64,000 nucleotides of DNA, taken from assembly GCF_033343995.1 (NCBI RefSeq), contig NZ_CP137573.1, forward strand, positions 1,178,001-1,242,000, given 5' to 3'. Position numbers and translations under genes: made by a program. This stretch comes from Streptomyces sp. HUAS YS2 (GTDB lineage Bacteria; Actinomycetota; Actinomycetes; Streptomycetales; Streptomycetaceae). Shown piece after piece: positions 32,800-40,813 of the stretch. The first letter of the stretch is position 1, and each line of letters opens with the position of its first letter. The notes beneath the pieces are model-generated. The model had not been told where the DNA came from and searched no databases. It was given only the letters and a program-made list of their open reading frames with translations.

Positions 32800-35358
32800 T
32801 CAGGCGAGGTCGGCCCAGCGGGCGGCTAGCAGGAGGGCGATGTCGTCGGGACGGTCGGTGGCCAGCCGGGCCTCGCGGATCAGGTCGTCGGCGGTCTCGG
32901 TGAGCGGGGCGAGGCCGTGCTCGGCGAGGGAGGCGCGCAGCCGCTCGATGCCGTCGTCGATGTCCGCCCCGGGGCGCTCGACCAGCCCGTCGGTAAACAG
33001 GGCGAGCACGGCCCCCGGTTCCAGCCGCAGGGAGGTGACGGGGTACGTGGCGTCGTCGGCGATGCCGAGGACGACCCCGCCGTCGAGGTACAGCACCTCG
33101 GTGGCGCCGTCCGGGTGGCGCAGCAGCGGCGGCGGGTGCCCGGCCCGTACGGCGAGGGTGGCTCCGGTCTCCGGGTCGAGGGTGACGTAGCAGAGGCTGG
33201 CGAACTGCCCGGGGTCCAGGTCGATGAGGAGCCGGTTGGTTCCCCGAACGACGTCCTGCGGGGAATGCCCGCCCAGCGCGAAAGCCCGTACCGCGCTGCG
33301 GAGTTGCCCCATGGTCGCGGCGGCGGCCACGCCGTGCCCCTGGACGTCGCCGATGACCAGGGCGAGCCGCCCGCTGTCGGTCTCGATGACGTCGTACCAG
33401 TCGCCGCCGACGTCCATGCCCTGGGTTCCCGCGAGATAGCGGCCCACCGTGTCGACCTTGTCGCGGACGGGCAGCCGGTTCGGCAGCAGGGCGTCCTGCA
33501 GGCCGCGGGCGAGCGCGGCCTCGGTGTCGTAGCGCCGGGCGCGTTCCAGGGCCTGGGCGATGAGCCCGGCGAGCGCGGTGAGGACGGTGCGCTCCTCGGG
33601 GCTGAAGCCGCGGGGCTTGTCGAAGCCGAGGATGCACGAGCCGACCGGCCGGCCGGAGGCGATCAGCGGCAGGAACGCCCGGGCGCCGCTGTGCGAGTCG
33701 AGCGGGATGTCGGGGTAGGCCAGGGCCAGTTGCTGCATCGACTCGAAGAACATCGGGCGGCCGGAGGTGAGGGTCTCGACGCCGGGCAGCCCGACGTCGA
33801 GCCCGACTCCGTCGAAGCGCTCCAGGAAGCCCTGGGGGAAGCCGGTCTCCCAGGCCAGGTAGAGATGGCGTTCGCTCAGCAGGTAGATCGCGAGCTGACG
33901 GCCGCCGAACGCGGGCAGCAGCTCCTCGGTGACGACGGCGGACACCTGACGTGCCGTCACGGCCTCGGTGAGGGCGATCGCGAGGGCCACCGGCCGGTAC
34001 AGCGAGGTCGCCCGGTCCGCCGGCGAGCCGATCCCCGGCGCGGGACTGGTGACCGATCCGGGCCGGTGGTCCGGCTCCTCGCCCTCGACGAGCACGATCG
34101 TGACGCCCTCGCGGCCCGGATAGAGCGAGACCGACAGCCACTCGTCCGCGACGGGCCCGGCGAGGAAGTGCACGGGTTCGTCGGAGATCAGCGCGGCCCG
34201 CAGGCTCTCCTCGTGCGCGGGGTTCCCGAACCAGGGCAGGGCGTCCCGCAGGAGCTGCCCGACCATCCCGTCGCGGGACTTCCTGACCAGCTCCTCGGTC
34301 TTCCGGTTGACGTACGTGATCCGGCCCAGCCGGTCGACGGCGACGACGGCCCGGGGGACCCGCTCGGTCGCGTCGGAGCCGACCGGGACGGCGCCCAGGT
34401 CGACCAGGAAGCCGGACATACGGGTGCCGGCGCCGCCCGGTGGATCGGCGTGCGCGGACACCTCCAGGAGGTGCGAGCGGCCGTCCGGGCCGAGCAGCCG
34501 CATCCGGCGCGCGGCGGTGGCACCGGACTCGGCCGCCTGGCGGGCCAGCGCCCACAGCCCGTACGCGTCCTCCGGGGCGAGACGCTCGGCCAGGGCCTCG
34601 ACGGTGCCGGCGAAGGCCCCGGGGCTGATGCCGAGGATCGCGCAGAGGCCGTCGTCAGCGGCGACGGCCCCGGTGGTCAGGTCCCAGTCGAAGGAGCCGA
34701 TCCGGACCGGCGGGACGATCACGGACGGCAGCTGGACGCAGACGGGTTCGTCGTCCCAGACGGCGGGCCTGCCGTCGGCGGCGAGTTCGGCGAGCGCCTC
34801 GCCGAGGCGCCGCCCGGCCTCCGCCATCCGGTGCCGGTCGTCCTCACCGACGGGGACGCCGGGGGTGGCGGGGCGCAGCACCACGAGCACGCCGACCCGC
34901 TCGCGTTCGTGCACCACGGGCGCGTACAGGGAGCCGAAGGGGAACGGCAGGCTGGCCGCGAGCTGCGGGAACTGCCGCATGGCCTCCTCGGCGTCGGCCA
35001 GGTGGACGGGCTGTCCGGAGCGGTACACCTCGGCGATGGGGAACGGCCGGTTCACGTGCATCCGCCACCACGGCCGGAACAGCTGGCCGGGCAGCCCGGC
35101 GAGCAGCGCGAGGCGCAGCAGACCGGGCGTGCTGGAGCGCAGGTACACGGCGCCCGCGGACCCGCCGACGGACTCGACGGCCTGCACCGTCGCTCCTGCG
35201 AGCGCCATGGGCAGCCCGTGCGGGACGAGCCCGTCGGCGTGCGCGCCCCCTGGGACCGCCCCGGGTCGGTCCGACGGGCTCTCGGCCGAGGGGGCGGGCC
35301 CGGCCGCGCCGGACCAGGTCACACAGTCAGGATGCTCCAGGGCGGTGGGGCGGCGCAT
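32800..35358 (-). CDS. GAF/PAS sensor PP2C (SpoIIE) phosphatase
   Basis: 852 residues if ATG at 35358 is used; the frame is open further upstream into repeat-rich DNA and those starts are not trusted. A GAF-like N-terminal domain (about 45-200, AGAVYLRSSTPGLLRLALLA), PAS regions (about 235-445, IGSFDWDLTTGAVAADDGL; VVAVDRLGRITYVNRKTEEL), a second GAF (about 470-620) and a C-terminal SpoIIE phosphatase (about 640-850) with GGDWYDVIETD, GDVQGHGVAAAATMG, RAGHPPPLL, LFTDGLVE and DDIALLLAA. Soluble. Probably dephosphorylates an anti-sigma antagonist. The third such phosphatase of the window. Confidence 0.88.
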   Translation of the reverse strand: MRRPTALEHPDCVTWSGAAGPAPSAESPSDRPGAVPGGAHADGLVPHGLPMALAGATVQAVESVGGSAGAVYLRSSTPGLLRLALLAGLPGQLFRPWWRMHVNRPFPIAEVYRSGQPVHLADAEEAMRQFPQLAASLPFPFGSLYAPVVHERERVGVLVVLRPATPGVPVGEDDRHRMAEAGRRLGEALAELAADGRPAVWDDEPVCVQLPSVIVPPVRIGSFDWDLTTGAVAADDGLCAILGISPGAFAGTVEALAERLAPEDAYGLWALARQAAESGATAARRMRLLGPDGRSHLLEVSAHADPPGGAGTRMSGFLVDLGAVPVGSDATERVPRAVVAVDRLGRITYVNRKTEELVRKSRDGMVGQLLRDALPWFGNPAHEESLRAALISDEPVHFLAGPVADEWLSVSLYPGREGVTIVLVEGEEPDHRPGSVTSPAPGIGSPADRATSLYRPVALAIALTEAVTARQVSAVVTEELLPAFGGRQLAIYLLSERHLYLAWETGFPQGFLERFDGVGLDVGLPGVETLTSGRPMFFESMQQLALAYPDIPLDSHSGARAFLPLIASGRPVGSCILGFDKPRGFSPEERTVLTALAGLIAQALERARRYDTEAALARGLQDALLPNRLPVRDKVDTVGRYLAGTQGMDVGGDWYDVIETDSGRLALVIGDVQGHGVAAAATMGQLRSAVRAFALGGHSPQDVVRGTNRLLIDLDPGQFASLCYVTLDPETGATLAVRAGHPPPLLRHPDGATEVLYLDGGVVLGIADDATYPVTSLRLEPGAVLALFTDGLVERPGADIDDGIERLRASLAEHGLAPLTETADDLIREARLATDRPDDIALLLAARWADLA

Positions 35359-35531
35359 CTCGGCGAGTGGGCGCCGGGCGTGTGCGGGGCGCGCCTCGGG
35401 CCGTACGGGAACGGGGCCGCCCCGCACCGCCGTTCCGCACCTCCAGCACCGCCGTTCAGCACCGCCGCTCAGCACCGCGCCCGGTACAGCGCCCAGTACC
35501 GCCGCCCTGTACCGCCGCAGAACCGCCCGGC

Positions 35532-35704
35532 GCCATCGCGACGCCACCCGGCATCGCCGCGACGCCACCCGGTGCCATAACGGCGCCATCCGATGCCACC
35601 AGAGCGCCGCCACAACGCCACCCGAAGCCCCCGGAACGCCGCCGTGACGCGGAATGACGCCATTCGGAGCCGCACCCGCTTGCAATGGCACCATATTGGT
35701 GCCA
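35532..35704. repeat. Helically phased GCCA(T/C) array
   Basis: GCCA begins at 35532, 35543, 35564, 35574, 35585, 35595, 35617, 35659 and 35701. The spacings are 11, 21, 10, 11, 10, 22, 42 and 42, each close to a multiple of 10.5 bp; one more copy at 35609 is off phase. Most are GCCATC or GCCACC. Two 14-bp copies of GCGACGCCACCCGG lie 21 bp apart (35538, 35559). This puts the motif on one face of the helix up to the gene start. Confidence 0.75.
35686..35704. promoter_or_regulatory. Palindromic operator within the promoter of the RHH gene
   Basis: TGGCACCA-TAT-TGGTGCCA, a perfect 19-bp palindrome ending 10 nt before the ATG at 35715. TTGCAA at 35679-35684 and CACCAT at 35703-35708 could be -35 and -10 boxes with an 18-nt spacer for a leaderless transcript, so a bound repressor would block the promoter. 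Confidence 0.65.
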
Positions 35705-35714
35705 CCATGGCGTT

Positions 35715-36233
35715 ATGGATCTGACCCCCTACGTCGACCACCTCCGCCACGAGCTCGCCGTCGCCGCCAACGCCGGCGGGGACGAGGCCCGGGCCCTGGC
35801 CGAGCGGCTCACCGCGCCGCTGGAGTCGGCGGCACGCCTGACCATCCTGAACGCGCTGTCCGCCGCCTCGGACGAGATCACCCAGGAGCTGGCACCGGGT
35901 TCGGTGGACGTCAGGCTCCGGGGGCTCGACCCCGAGTTCGTCGTGACGCCGGCCCCGACCCCGGAACCCGTCGAGGCCGCCCCCGCCACGCCCGTGGCAC
36001 CGCCGGCGGCACCGCTCGCGCTGGAGGGCGACGAGGGCGGCACCGCCCGCATCAACCTCCGGCTCCCCGCGCACCTCAAGGCACGTGTCGAGGAGGTCGC
36101 CGGCCAGGAGGGCCTGTCCGTCAACGCCTGGCTCGTACGGGCCGTGGCCCGCTCGCTGGAGCCGGGCGAGCCCGCGCGGCCCGCCGGCCGGACCAACCAC
36201 GTGGGCCAGAGTTACACCGGCTGGGTCCGCTAG
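35715..36233 (+). CDS. Ribbon-helix-helix (HicB/CopG-like) DNA-binding protein
   Basis: 172 residues from ATG at 35715; an ATG at 35685 lies in the operator and is less likely. No Shine-Dalgarno is present, suggesting leaderless translation. An N-terminal helical domain (about 1-75, ALAERLTAPLESAARLTILN), a Pro/Ala linker, and a C-terminal RHH fold (about 114-148): ARINLRLPAHLKARVEEVAG then LSVNAWLVRAVARSL. The gene heads an operon with DUF4097 and ABC exporter genes and is preceded by a palindrome and a phased motif array, so autorepression is likely. There is no adjacent HicA-type toxin. Confidence 0.85.
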   Translation: MDLTPYVDHLRHELAVAANAGGDEARALAERLTAPLESAARLTILNALSAASDEITQELAPGSVDVRLRGLDPEFVVTPAPTPEPVEAAPATPVAPPAAPLALEGDEGGTARINLRLPAHLKARVEEVAGQEGLSVNAWLVRAVARSLEPGEPARPAGRTNHVGQSYTGWVR

Positions 36234-36316
36234 GCCCGCACCGCACACGTCACCGCGCCGACGCACCACCCGCGACCTGCGGAAACACCCACCCGAGTCA
36301 AGAGGACGGGACAGCC

Positions 36317-37207
36317 ATGCCTTCGTACGACACGCCCGAACCCATCACCGCGGTCCTCGAGTTCGACATCGGCACCGCCCGGATCGTCGCGGGCAAGCAG
36401 AGCACCACCGTGGTCGAGGTGGTGCCGAGCAACGGCGCCGAGGAGATCGACGTGAAGGCCGCCGAGCAGACCAAGGTGACCTACGCCAACGGCACCCTCA
36501 CCCTGAAGGGCCCGAAGAAGCGGTCCGTGTTCGGCAAGGTCGGTTCGATCGACGTGACCGTCGAACTGCCCGCCGGTTCCCACCTCCAGGGCAACACGCC
36601 GATGGCCGACTTCACCTGTGAGGGGCCGTTCGCCGACTGCCGGATCAAGACCTCGCTGGGCGACATCCGGCTCGGCGATGCCGAGACCGTGAACCTGCGC
36701 ACCTCGCACGGTGACATCCACGTCGGCCGCATCACCGGCGACGCCGAGATCCAGGGAGCAGGACGGATCGAGGTCGGCGAGATCCAGGGCGACGCCACCG
36801 TCAAGAACGGCAACGGCGACACCGAGATCGGGCTGATCCGGGGAGACGCGACCGTCAAGAACGGCAACGGCCACACGGAGATCGGCGAGATCACCGGCCG
36901 ACTCAGGGCCAACGCGGCCAACGGCCGCATCACGGTCGACGTGGCGCACGCCTCCGCCGAGGTGAAGTCCGCCAACGGCGCCATCCGGATCGGCGAGGTG
37001 TTCCGCGGCCGGATCGACCTGCGCACGGCCGTCGGTGACATCGAGGTCGGCATCCGCGAGTCCACCGCCGCCTGGCTCGACCTGCACACCAAGGCCGGCC
37101 GGGTGGAGAACTCCCTGGGCGCGTCCACGGGCCCCGGCGGCTCGGACGAGACCGTCGAGGTGCACGCCCACACCAGCCTCGGCGACATCGCCGTACGCCG
37201 CGCCTGA
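36317..37207 (+). CDS. DUF4097 family beta-strand repeat protein
   Basis: 296 residues from ATG at 36317. After an N-terminal beta domain with VTYANGTLTLKGPK and VTVELPAGSHLQG comes a right-handed beta-helix of about ten turns with repeating (N/S)G(D/R)IxVG patterns: TSLGDIRLGDAE, TSHGDIHVGRIT, KNGNGDTEIGLIRGDA, KNGNGHTEIGEITG, ANGRITVDVAH, ANGAIRIGEV, TAVGDIEVGI. KNGNG(D/H)TEIG is a nearly exact internal duplication. No signal peptide or membrane segment, so cytosolic. Role unknown; commonly beside regulators and ABC exporters. Confidence 0.9.
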   Translation: MPSYDTPEPITAVLEFDIGTARIVAGKQSTTVVEVVPSNGAEEIDVKAAEQTKVTYANGTLTLKGPKKRSVFGKVGSIDVTVELPAGSHLQGNTPMADFTCEGPFADCRIKTSLGDIRLGDAETVNLRTSHGDIHVGRITGDAEIQGAGRIEVGEIQGDATVKNGNGDTEIGLIRGDATVKNGNGHTEIGEITGRLRANAANGRITVDVAHASAEVKSANGAIRIGEVFRGRIDLRTAVGDIEVGIRESTAAWLDLHTKAGRVENSLGASTGPGGSDETVEVHAHTSLGDIAVRRA

Positions 37208-37363
37208 CCTTCCCCACTCCCGCAGCCCGACCCTCTCCCCCGCCGACCTCACCTCGCCGACCTCACCTCGCCCCCCGCCTGACCCCACCCGCCTGACCTC
37301 ACCTCCCCCAACCCGGCTTTTTCGCCCCGCCGGTCCGTAACCCGACACGGAAGAGCATTGGTC

Positions 37364-38347
37364 ATGACCATGACAACTACGCCCACCGCGGGTCCCCTCG
37401 CCGAGGCCCCGCCCGCGATCTCGGCCGTCGGTCTGCGCAAGTCGTACGGCGACAAGGTCGTCCTCGACGGCGTCGACCTGCGGATCCCGGAGGGCACGGT
37501 CTTCGCCCTCCTCGGCCCCAACGGCGCCGGCAAGACGACCACCGTGGAGATCCTGTCCACCCTCGTCACCCCGGACGGCGGCGAGGCCCAGGTCGCGGGC
37601 TGCGACCTGGCGGGCCGGCCCGAGGGCGTGCGCGACGCCATCGGGGTCACCGGCCAGTTCGCCGCCGTGGACAACCTGCTGACCGCCGAGGAGAACCTGC
37701 TCCTCATGGCGGACCTCAACCACCTGCCGCGACGCGCGAGCCGCGAGCGCGTCACCGCCCTCCTGGAGCGGTTCGAGCTGACCGAGGCCGCCCGCAAGCC
37801 GGTCTCCACCTTCTCCGGCGGCATGCGCCGCAAACTCGACCTGGCGATGACACTGGTCGGCCGGCCCCGCATCATCTTCCTCGACGAGCCGACCACCGGA
37901 CTCGACCCGCGCAGCCGCCGCACGATGTGGGAGATCATCCGCGGCCTGGTCGCCGACGGCGTCACCATCTTCCTCACCACGCAGTACCTGGAGGAGGCCG
38001 ACCAGCTCGCCGACCGGATCGCCGTGCTCGACCGCGGCCGGATCGTCGCCGAGGGCACCGCGGAGGAGCTCAAGCGGCTGATCCCCGGCGGCCACATCCG
38101 GTTGCGCTTCCCCGACGCCGCCCAACTCGACGCGGCGGCCGCTCACTTCACCGCCTCGGCGCGTGACGACGAGACGCTCACCCTGCGCATCGCGAGCGAC
38201 GGCGACCTCCCCGCCCTGCGCGCCGTGCTCGACGTCCTGGACGGGGCGGGCCTGCGGGCCGAGTCGCTGACGCTGCACACGCCCGACCTGGACGACGTCT
38301 TCCTCACTCTGACCGGCCGCTCCGACTCCCTCAAGGAAGCCTCCTGA
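37364..38347 (+). CDS. DrrA-like ABC transporter ATP-binding protein
   Basis: 327 residues from ATG at 37364. Walker A LLGPNGAGKTTTVEILSTL (about 48-66), signature FSGGMRRKLDLAMTLVGRP (about 147-165), Walker B IIFLDEPTTGLDPRSR, His switch FLTTQYLEEADQLADR. The C-terminal DUF4162-like domain (about 230-320) and overall layout match the daunorubicin-resistance DrrA group that exports drugs or lipids. Overlaps the permease start (TGATG). The 156-nt leader has CTCACCTCGCCGAC direct repeats but no clear terminator, so it may belong to the RHH/DUF4097 operon. Confidence 0.93.
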   Translation: MTMTTTPTAGPLAEAPPAISAVGLRKSYGDKVVLDGVDLRIPEGTVFALLGPNGAGKTTTVEILSTLVTPDGGEAQVAGCDLAGRPEGVRDAIGVTGQFAAVDNLLTAEENLLLMADLNHLPRRASRERVTALLERFELTEAARKPVSTFSGGMRRKLDLAMTLVGRPRIIFLDEPTTGLDPRSRRTMWEIIRGLVADGVTIFLTTQYLEEADQLADRIAVLDRGRIVAEGTAEELKRLIPGGHIRLRFPDAAQLDAAAAHFTASARDDETLTLRIASDGDLPALRAVLDVLDGAGLRAESLTLHTPDLDDVFLTLTGRSDSLKEAS

Positions 38348-39144
38348 TGAGCACCCTGTCGTACGCCATGAGCGACTCGATGACCATGCTGCGGCGCAAT
38401 CTCAAGCACGCGCAGCGCTACCCCGCCATGACGCTCTCCGTCGTGATCATGCCGGTGATGATGCTGCTGCTCTTCAACTACGCGTTCGGCGGCGCGCTCG
38501 GCGCGGGGATCGGCCCCGCGGCGGAGGGCGGTGCGGGCGGCGAGTACATCGACTACGTCGCGCCCGGCATCATCCTGATGACCGCCACCGCCGGCGCGGT
38601 GGCGACCGCGGTCGGCGTGTGCGTCGACATGACCGAGGGCATCGTCAACCGGTTCCGCACGATGTCGATCTCCCGGGCCGCGTTCCTGACCGGGCACGTC
38701 CTCGGCAGTCTGATCCAGACGCTGATCGCCATCGCCCTCGTCGTCGGCGTCGCGCTCGCCATCGGCTTCCGCCCGAACGCCACGGCTGTCGAGTGGGCCG
38801 CCGCGGCCGGTCTCCTGGCGCTCCTCACGCTCGGGCTGACCTGGCTCTCCGCCGGCATCGGCCTGGTGTCCAAGACCCCGGAGTCGGCGAGCAACACGCC
38901 CCTGCCGCTCACCTTCCTGCCCTTCCTCGGCAGCGCGATCGTGCCGACCGACTCGATGCCGACCGGCCTGCGCTGGTTCGCCGAGTACCAGCCGTTCACC
39001 CCGGCCATCGAGACGCTGCGCGGCCTCCTGATGGGGACGGCGATCGGCAACAGCGCCTGGATCGCCCTCGCCTGGTGCGTCGGCCTGACGCTGGTCGGCT
39101 ACCTCTGGTGCCGCTCCGCCTTCGGCCGTACCTCCACCCGATGA
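38347..39144 (+). CDS. DrrB-like ABC-2 transporter permease
   Basis: 265 residues. Six helices with the ABC-2 signature region: MTLSVVIMPVMMLLLFNYAFG, IDYVAPGIILMTATAGAVATA, EGIVNRFRTMSISRAAFLTG (coupling helix), LIQTLIAIALVVGVALAIGF, LLALLTLGLTWLSAGIGL and a final helix. PLPLTFLPFLGSAIVPTDSMP is characteristic of DrrB-like permeases. Partner of the ATPase just upstream. Confidence 0.93.
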   Translation: MSTLSYAMSDSMTMLRRNLKHAQRYPAMTLSVVIMPVMMLLLFNYAFGGALGAGIGPAAEGGAGGEYIDYVAPGIILMTATAGAVATAVGVCVDMTEGIVNRFRTMSISRAAFLTGHVLGSLIQTLIAIALVVGVALAIGFRPNATAVEWAAAAGLLALLTLGLTWLSAGIGLVSKTPESASNTPLPLTFLPFLGSAIVPTDSMPTGLRWFAEYQPFTPAIETLRGLLMGTAIGNSAWIALAWCVGLTLVGYLWCRSAFGRTSTR

Positions 39145-39472
39145 CCGCCGAACACCGCCCGCACTCCCGCCCCTCGCACGAGCCGTGTTCTCGCAGCGGC
39201 CCCACCGGCACGCGGCCCGCATGGCCGCCGGGGTCTGCCCCGCCGCCGCCATCTCCGTGGCCCGGCTCCCGGATGACGGTCCGTGACCTCACCGAAGCGG
39301 TCCGCAACGCCTCATGACGAACGCGCTATCTGCACACCGATTGCGCAGAGGTCACACCGCCTCCCGGGATTCCCCCAGGTCCGGACCGGTGCCGCGACCA
39401 CGCCCGGGCCCCTCTGTGCGGGAATGTCTCTTTCCGGGCCACCGGGGGTCGGCGCGGATCCCTGCCCCCGGC

Positions 39473-39489
39473 GATCACGTCGGGTGATC
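39473..39489. promoter_or_regulatory. Dyad GATCAC-gtcgg-GTGATC
   Basis: Perfect 6-5-6 inverted repeat about 220 nt upstream of the peptide precursor. Possible regulator site. Confidence 0.35.
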
Positions 39490-39632
39490 TCGTGAAGAAG
39501 GTGCCGTCAAGTGATGGACGGGCGTGCACCGGATCGCAATTCATGGCGTCGGAAGGGCCGTTGAGCCCCTCTCCGGACTGGCTGGCCGCGAGGCCCGCGT
39601 GCTTTGATCCAGGCACCGCGGAAGCTCCCCCT

Positions 39633-39655
39633 CCGGATCGATGCCATCGGTCCGG
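39633..39655. promoter_or_regulatory. Quasi-palindrome upstream of the precursor gene
   Basis: CCGGA-t-CGAT-gcc-ATCG-g-TCCGG; all bases pair except the two opposing single bases and the 3-nt centre. It ends 50 nt before the precursor ATG, a good position for an operator. Confidence 0.5.
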
Positions 39656-39705
39656 CAGTCTTCCCGCGGGTGTTTCCATACGTCCCCATGTTGAAGGGAA
39701 ACCTT

Positions 39706-39930
39706 ATGAACCCGCAGATCGAGACCATGGAGATCTCCGACGCCGACCTGGACAACGTGTCCGGTGGTCTCGGTGGCGGCGTCGTCGCGCACGGCACCCT
39801 CGCGCTCGACGGCATCGTCCCGGCCGTGACCCCGCTCGTCGGCACGCTCGTCGGCACCGTCGAGGGCGCCACCGGCCTGAACACCGCTCCGGTCGCCGGT
39901 CTCGTCAACGCCACGATCGCCGGCGTCTGA
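39706..39930 (+). CDS. Double-glycine leader peptide precursor (NHLM-type secreted peptide)
   Basis: 74 residues from ATG at 39706 with AAGGGAA 6 nt upstream; longer in-frame starts lack ribosome sites. The leader MEISDADLDNVSGG matches the E-L/I-S-D-x-x-L-x-x-V-x-G-G consensus cut by C39 peptidases, giving a 21-residue leader. The predicted core of 53 residues (LGGGVVAHGTLALDG to NATIAGV) is Gly/Val/Ala/Thr/Leu-rich, with one His, one Asp, one Glu and no Cys, Lys, Arg, Trp or Ser. Two related halves, TPLVGTLVGTVEGA and APVAGLVNATIAGV, are visible. Absence of Cys rules out a lanthipeptide. Function unknown. Confidence 0.85.
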   Translation: MNPQIETMEISDADLDNVSGGLGGGVVAHGTLALDGIVPAVTPLVGTLVGTVEGATGLNTAPVAGLVNATIAGV

Positions 39931-39948
39931 CCGAGGGTCGCATCGCAT

Positions 39949-39975
39949 GCCCCGGGGCCTCCCAGGCCCCGGGGC
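39949..39975 (+). terminator. Attenuator-like hairpin between precursor and exporter genes
   Basis: GCCCCGGGGCCT-ccc-AGGCCCCGGGGC, a perfect 12-bp stem starting 18 nt after the precursor stop, no T-run. Its position would let the short precursor message accumulate over the exporter message. Confidence 0.75.
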
Positions 39976-40006
39976 TTGCCCGCCTCCCAGGTGAGGGAAG
40001 AGTTCC

Positions 40007-40813
40007 ATGCAGTTCCGCCAACAGGCCCTCTCCAAGCTGCAGTCGTCCGACGACATCGACCTGCCGGTGCGCTTCGCCCGTCCCCAGGGCCTGCTCGTCC
40101 TGACCGTGACCGTCCTCGTGATGGCCGCGGCGTCGGTCTGGGCCGTCACCGGCACCGTCTCGTCCAATCTGACCGCGCCCGGTCTCCTCACCCATGCGCA
40201 GGGCGGGTACGTCCTGCAGAGCCCGGTCGCCGGGCAGGTCACCGAGGTCCTCGCGAAGGAGGGCGACCGGGTCCCCGCCGGTGCACCGCTCCTCGAACTG
40301 CGCACTCCAGAAGGCACCGGCACCGTCCGCGCCCTCGCCGCAGGCCGCCTCACCGCCCTCGTCGCCGGGATCGGTACCGTGGTGACCGTCGGCGCGGACG
40401 TGGCCGCCGTCGAGCGCGTCGCCCGCACCGACGACCCGCTGAAGGCCGTGGTCTACCTGCCCGCCGACGGCGCGCCCCCCGTCCCGGTCGGCGCCACCGT
40501 GGACCTGACCGTCCAGTCGGTGGCCCGGCAGCAGTACGGCGTGCTGCGCGGCCGGGTCGAGTCGGTGGCCCGCACCGCACAGTCCCGTCAGCAGATGGCG
40601 GCCTTCCTGGGCAGCGGTCAGCTCGCCGAGCAGTTCGCCCGGCAGGGCCGGACCCTTCCCGTCCTCGTACGCCTGGAACACGATCCGGGCACCACCTCCG
40701 GATACGCCTGGTCGTCCGCCGGCGGGCCGCCGTTCCGCCCCGCCTCCATGACTCCGCTGAGCGGTGTCGTACGGCTGGCCGAACAGCACCCGGTCGATTG
40801 GCTGCTGCCGTGA
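40007..40813 (+). CDS. HlyD-family membrane-fusion-like secretion protein (NHLM type)
   Basis: 268 residues, ATG at 40007. One transmembrane helix (about 30-49, LLVLTVTVLVMAAASVWAVT) anchors it. A lipoyl/biotinyl-like domain (about 60-145: GGYVLQSPVAGQVTEVLAKE, GDRVPAGAPLLELRTPEG) and a C-terminal beta domain (about 150-235) follow; the long coiled coil of classical HlyD is absent. It matches the adaptor of NHLM bacteriocin secretion operons, which in Gram-positive hosts probably links exporter and wall. Stop overlaps the next start (GTGA). Confidence 0.88.
   Translation: MQFRQQALSKLQSSDDIDLPVRFARPQGLLVLTVTVLVMAAASVWAVTGTVSSNLTAPGLLTHAQGGYVLQSPVAGQVTEVLAKEGDRVPAGAPLLELRTPEGTGTVRALAAGRLTALVAGIGTVVTVGADVAAVERVARTDDPLKAVVYLPADGAPPVPVGATVDLTVQSVARQQYGVLRGRVESVARTAQSRQQMAAFLGSGQLAEQFARQGRTLPVLVRLEHDPGTTSGYAWSSAGGPPFRPASMTPLSGVVRLAEQHPVDWLLP

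Larger units (their letters stand above)
35359..35714. other. Divergent control region with phased repeats, 356 nt
   Basis: Between the PP2C phosphatase and the ribbon-helix-helix gene. The left part (35430-35520) has irregular CAGCACCGCC/GTACCGCC repeats. The right part (35532-35704) has phased GCCA motifs and a palindrome, listed separately. Long apparent ORFs through it consist of His/Arg/Ala or Pro runs and are not credible. Confidence 0.7.
39145..39705. other. Leader/promoter region of the peptide-export operon, 561 nt
   Basis: No gene is supported. Visible elements: a weak stem CCGGGGG...CCCCCGG (39442-39471) that may end the ABC operon, dyads at 39473-39489 and 39633-39655, and the AAGGGAA ribosome site (39694-39699) of the peptide precursor. 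None of the short ORFs here ends in a Gly-Gly leader, so only one precursor is present. Confidence 0.6.

Noticed and set aside
35430..35700. CRISPR-like array
   Set aside because: Repeat units are 4-14 bp, irregular and without spacer-size regularity or cas genes; better explained as phased protein sites.
35715..36233. HicAB toxin-antitoxin system
   Set aside because: The RHH domain is HicB-like, but no small HicA-type toxin ORF lies on either side; the next gene is DUF4097.
39706..39930. Lanthipeptide (type A2) interpretation of the precursor
   Set aside because: The leader fits, but the core has no Cys and no lanthionine synthetase is adjacent, so lanthionine rings cannot form.
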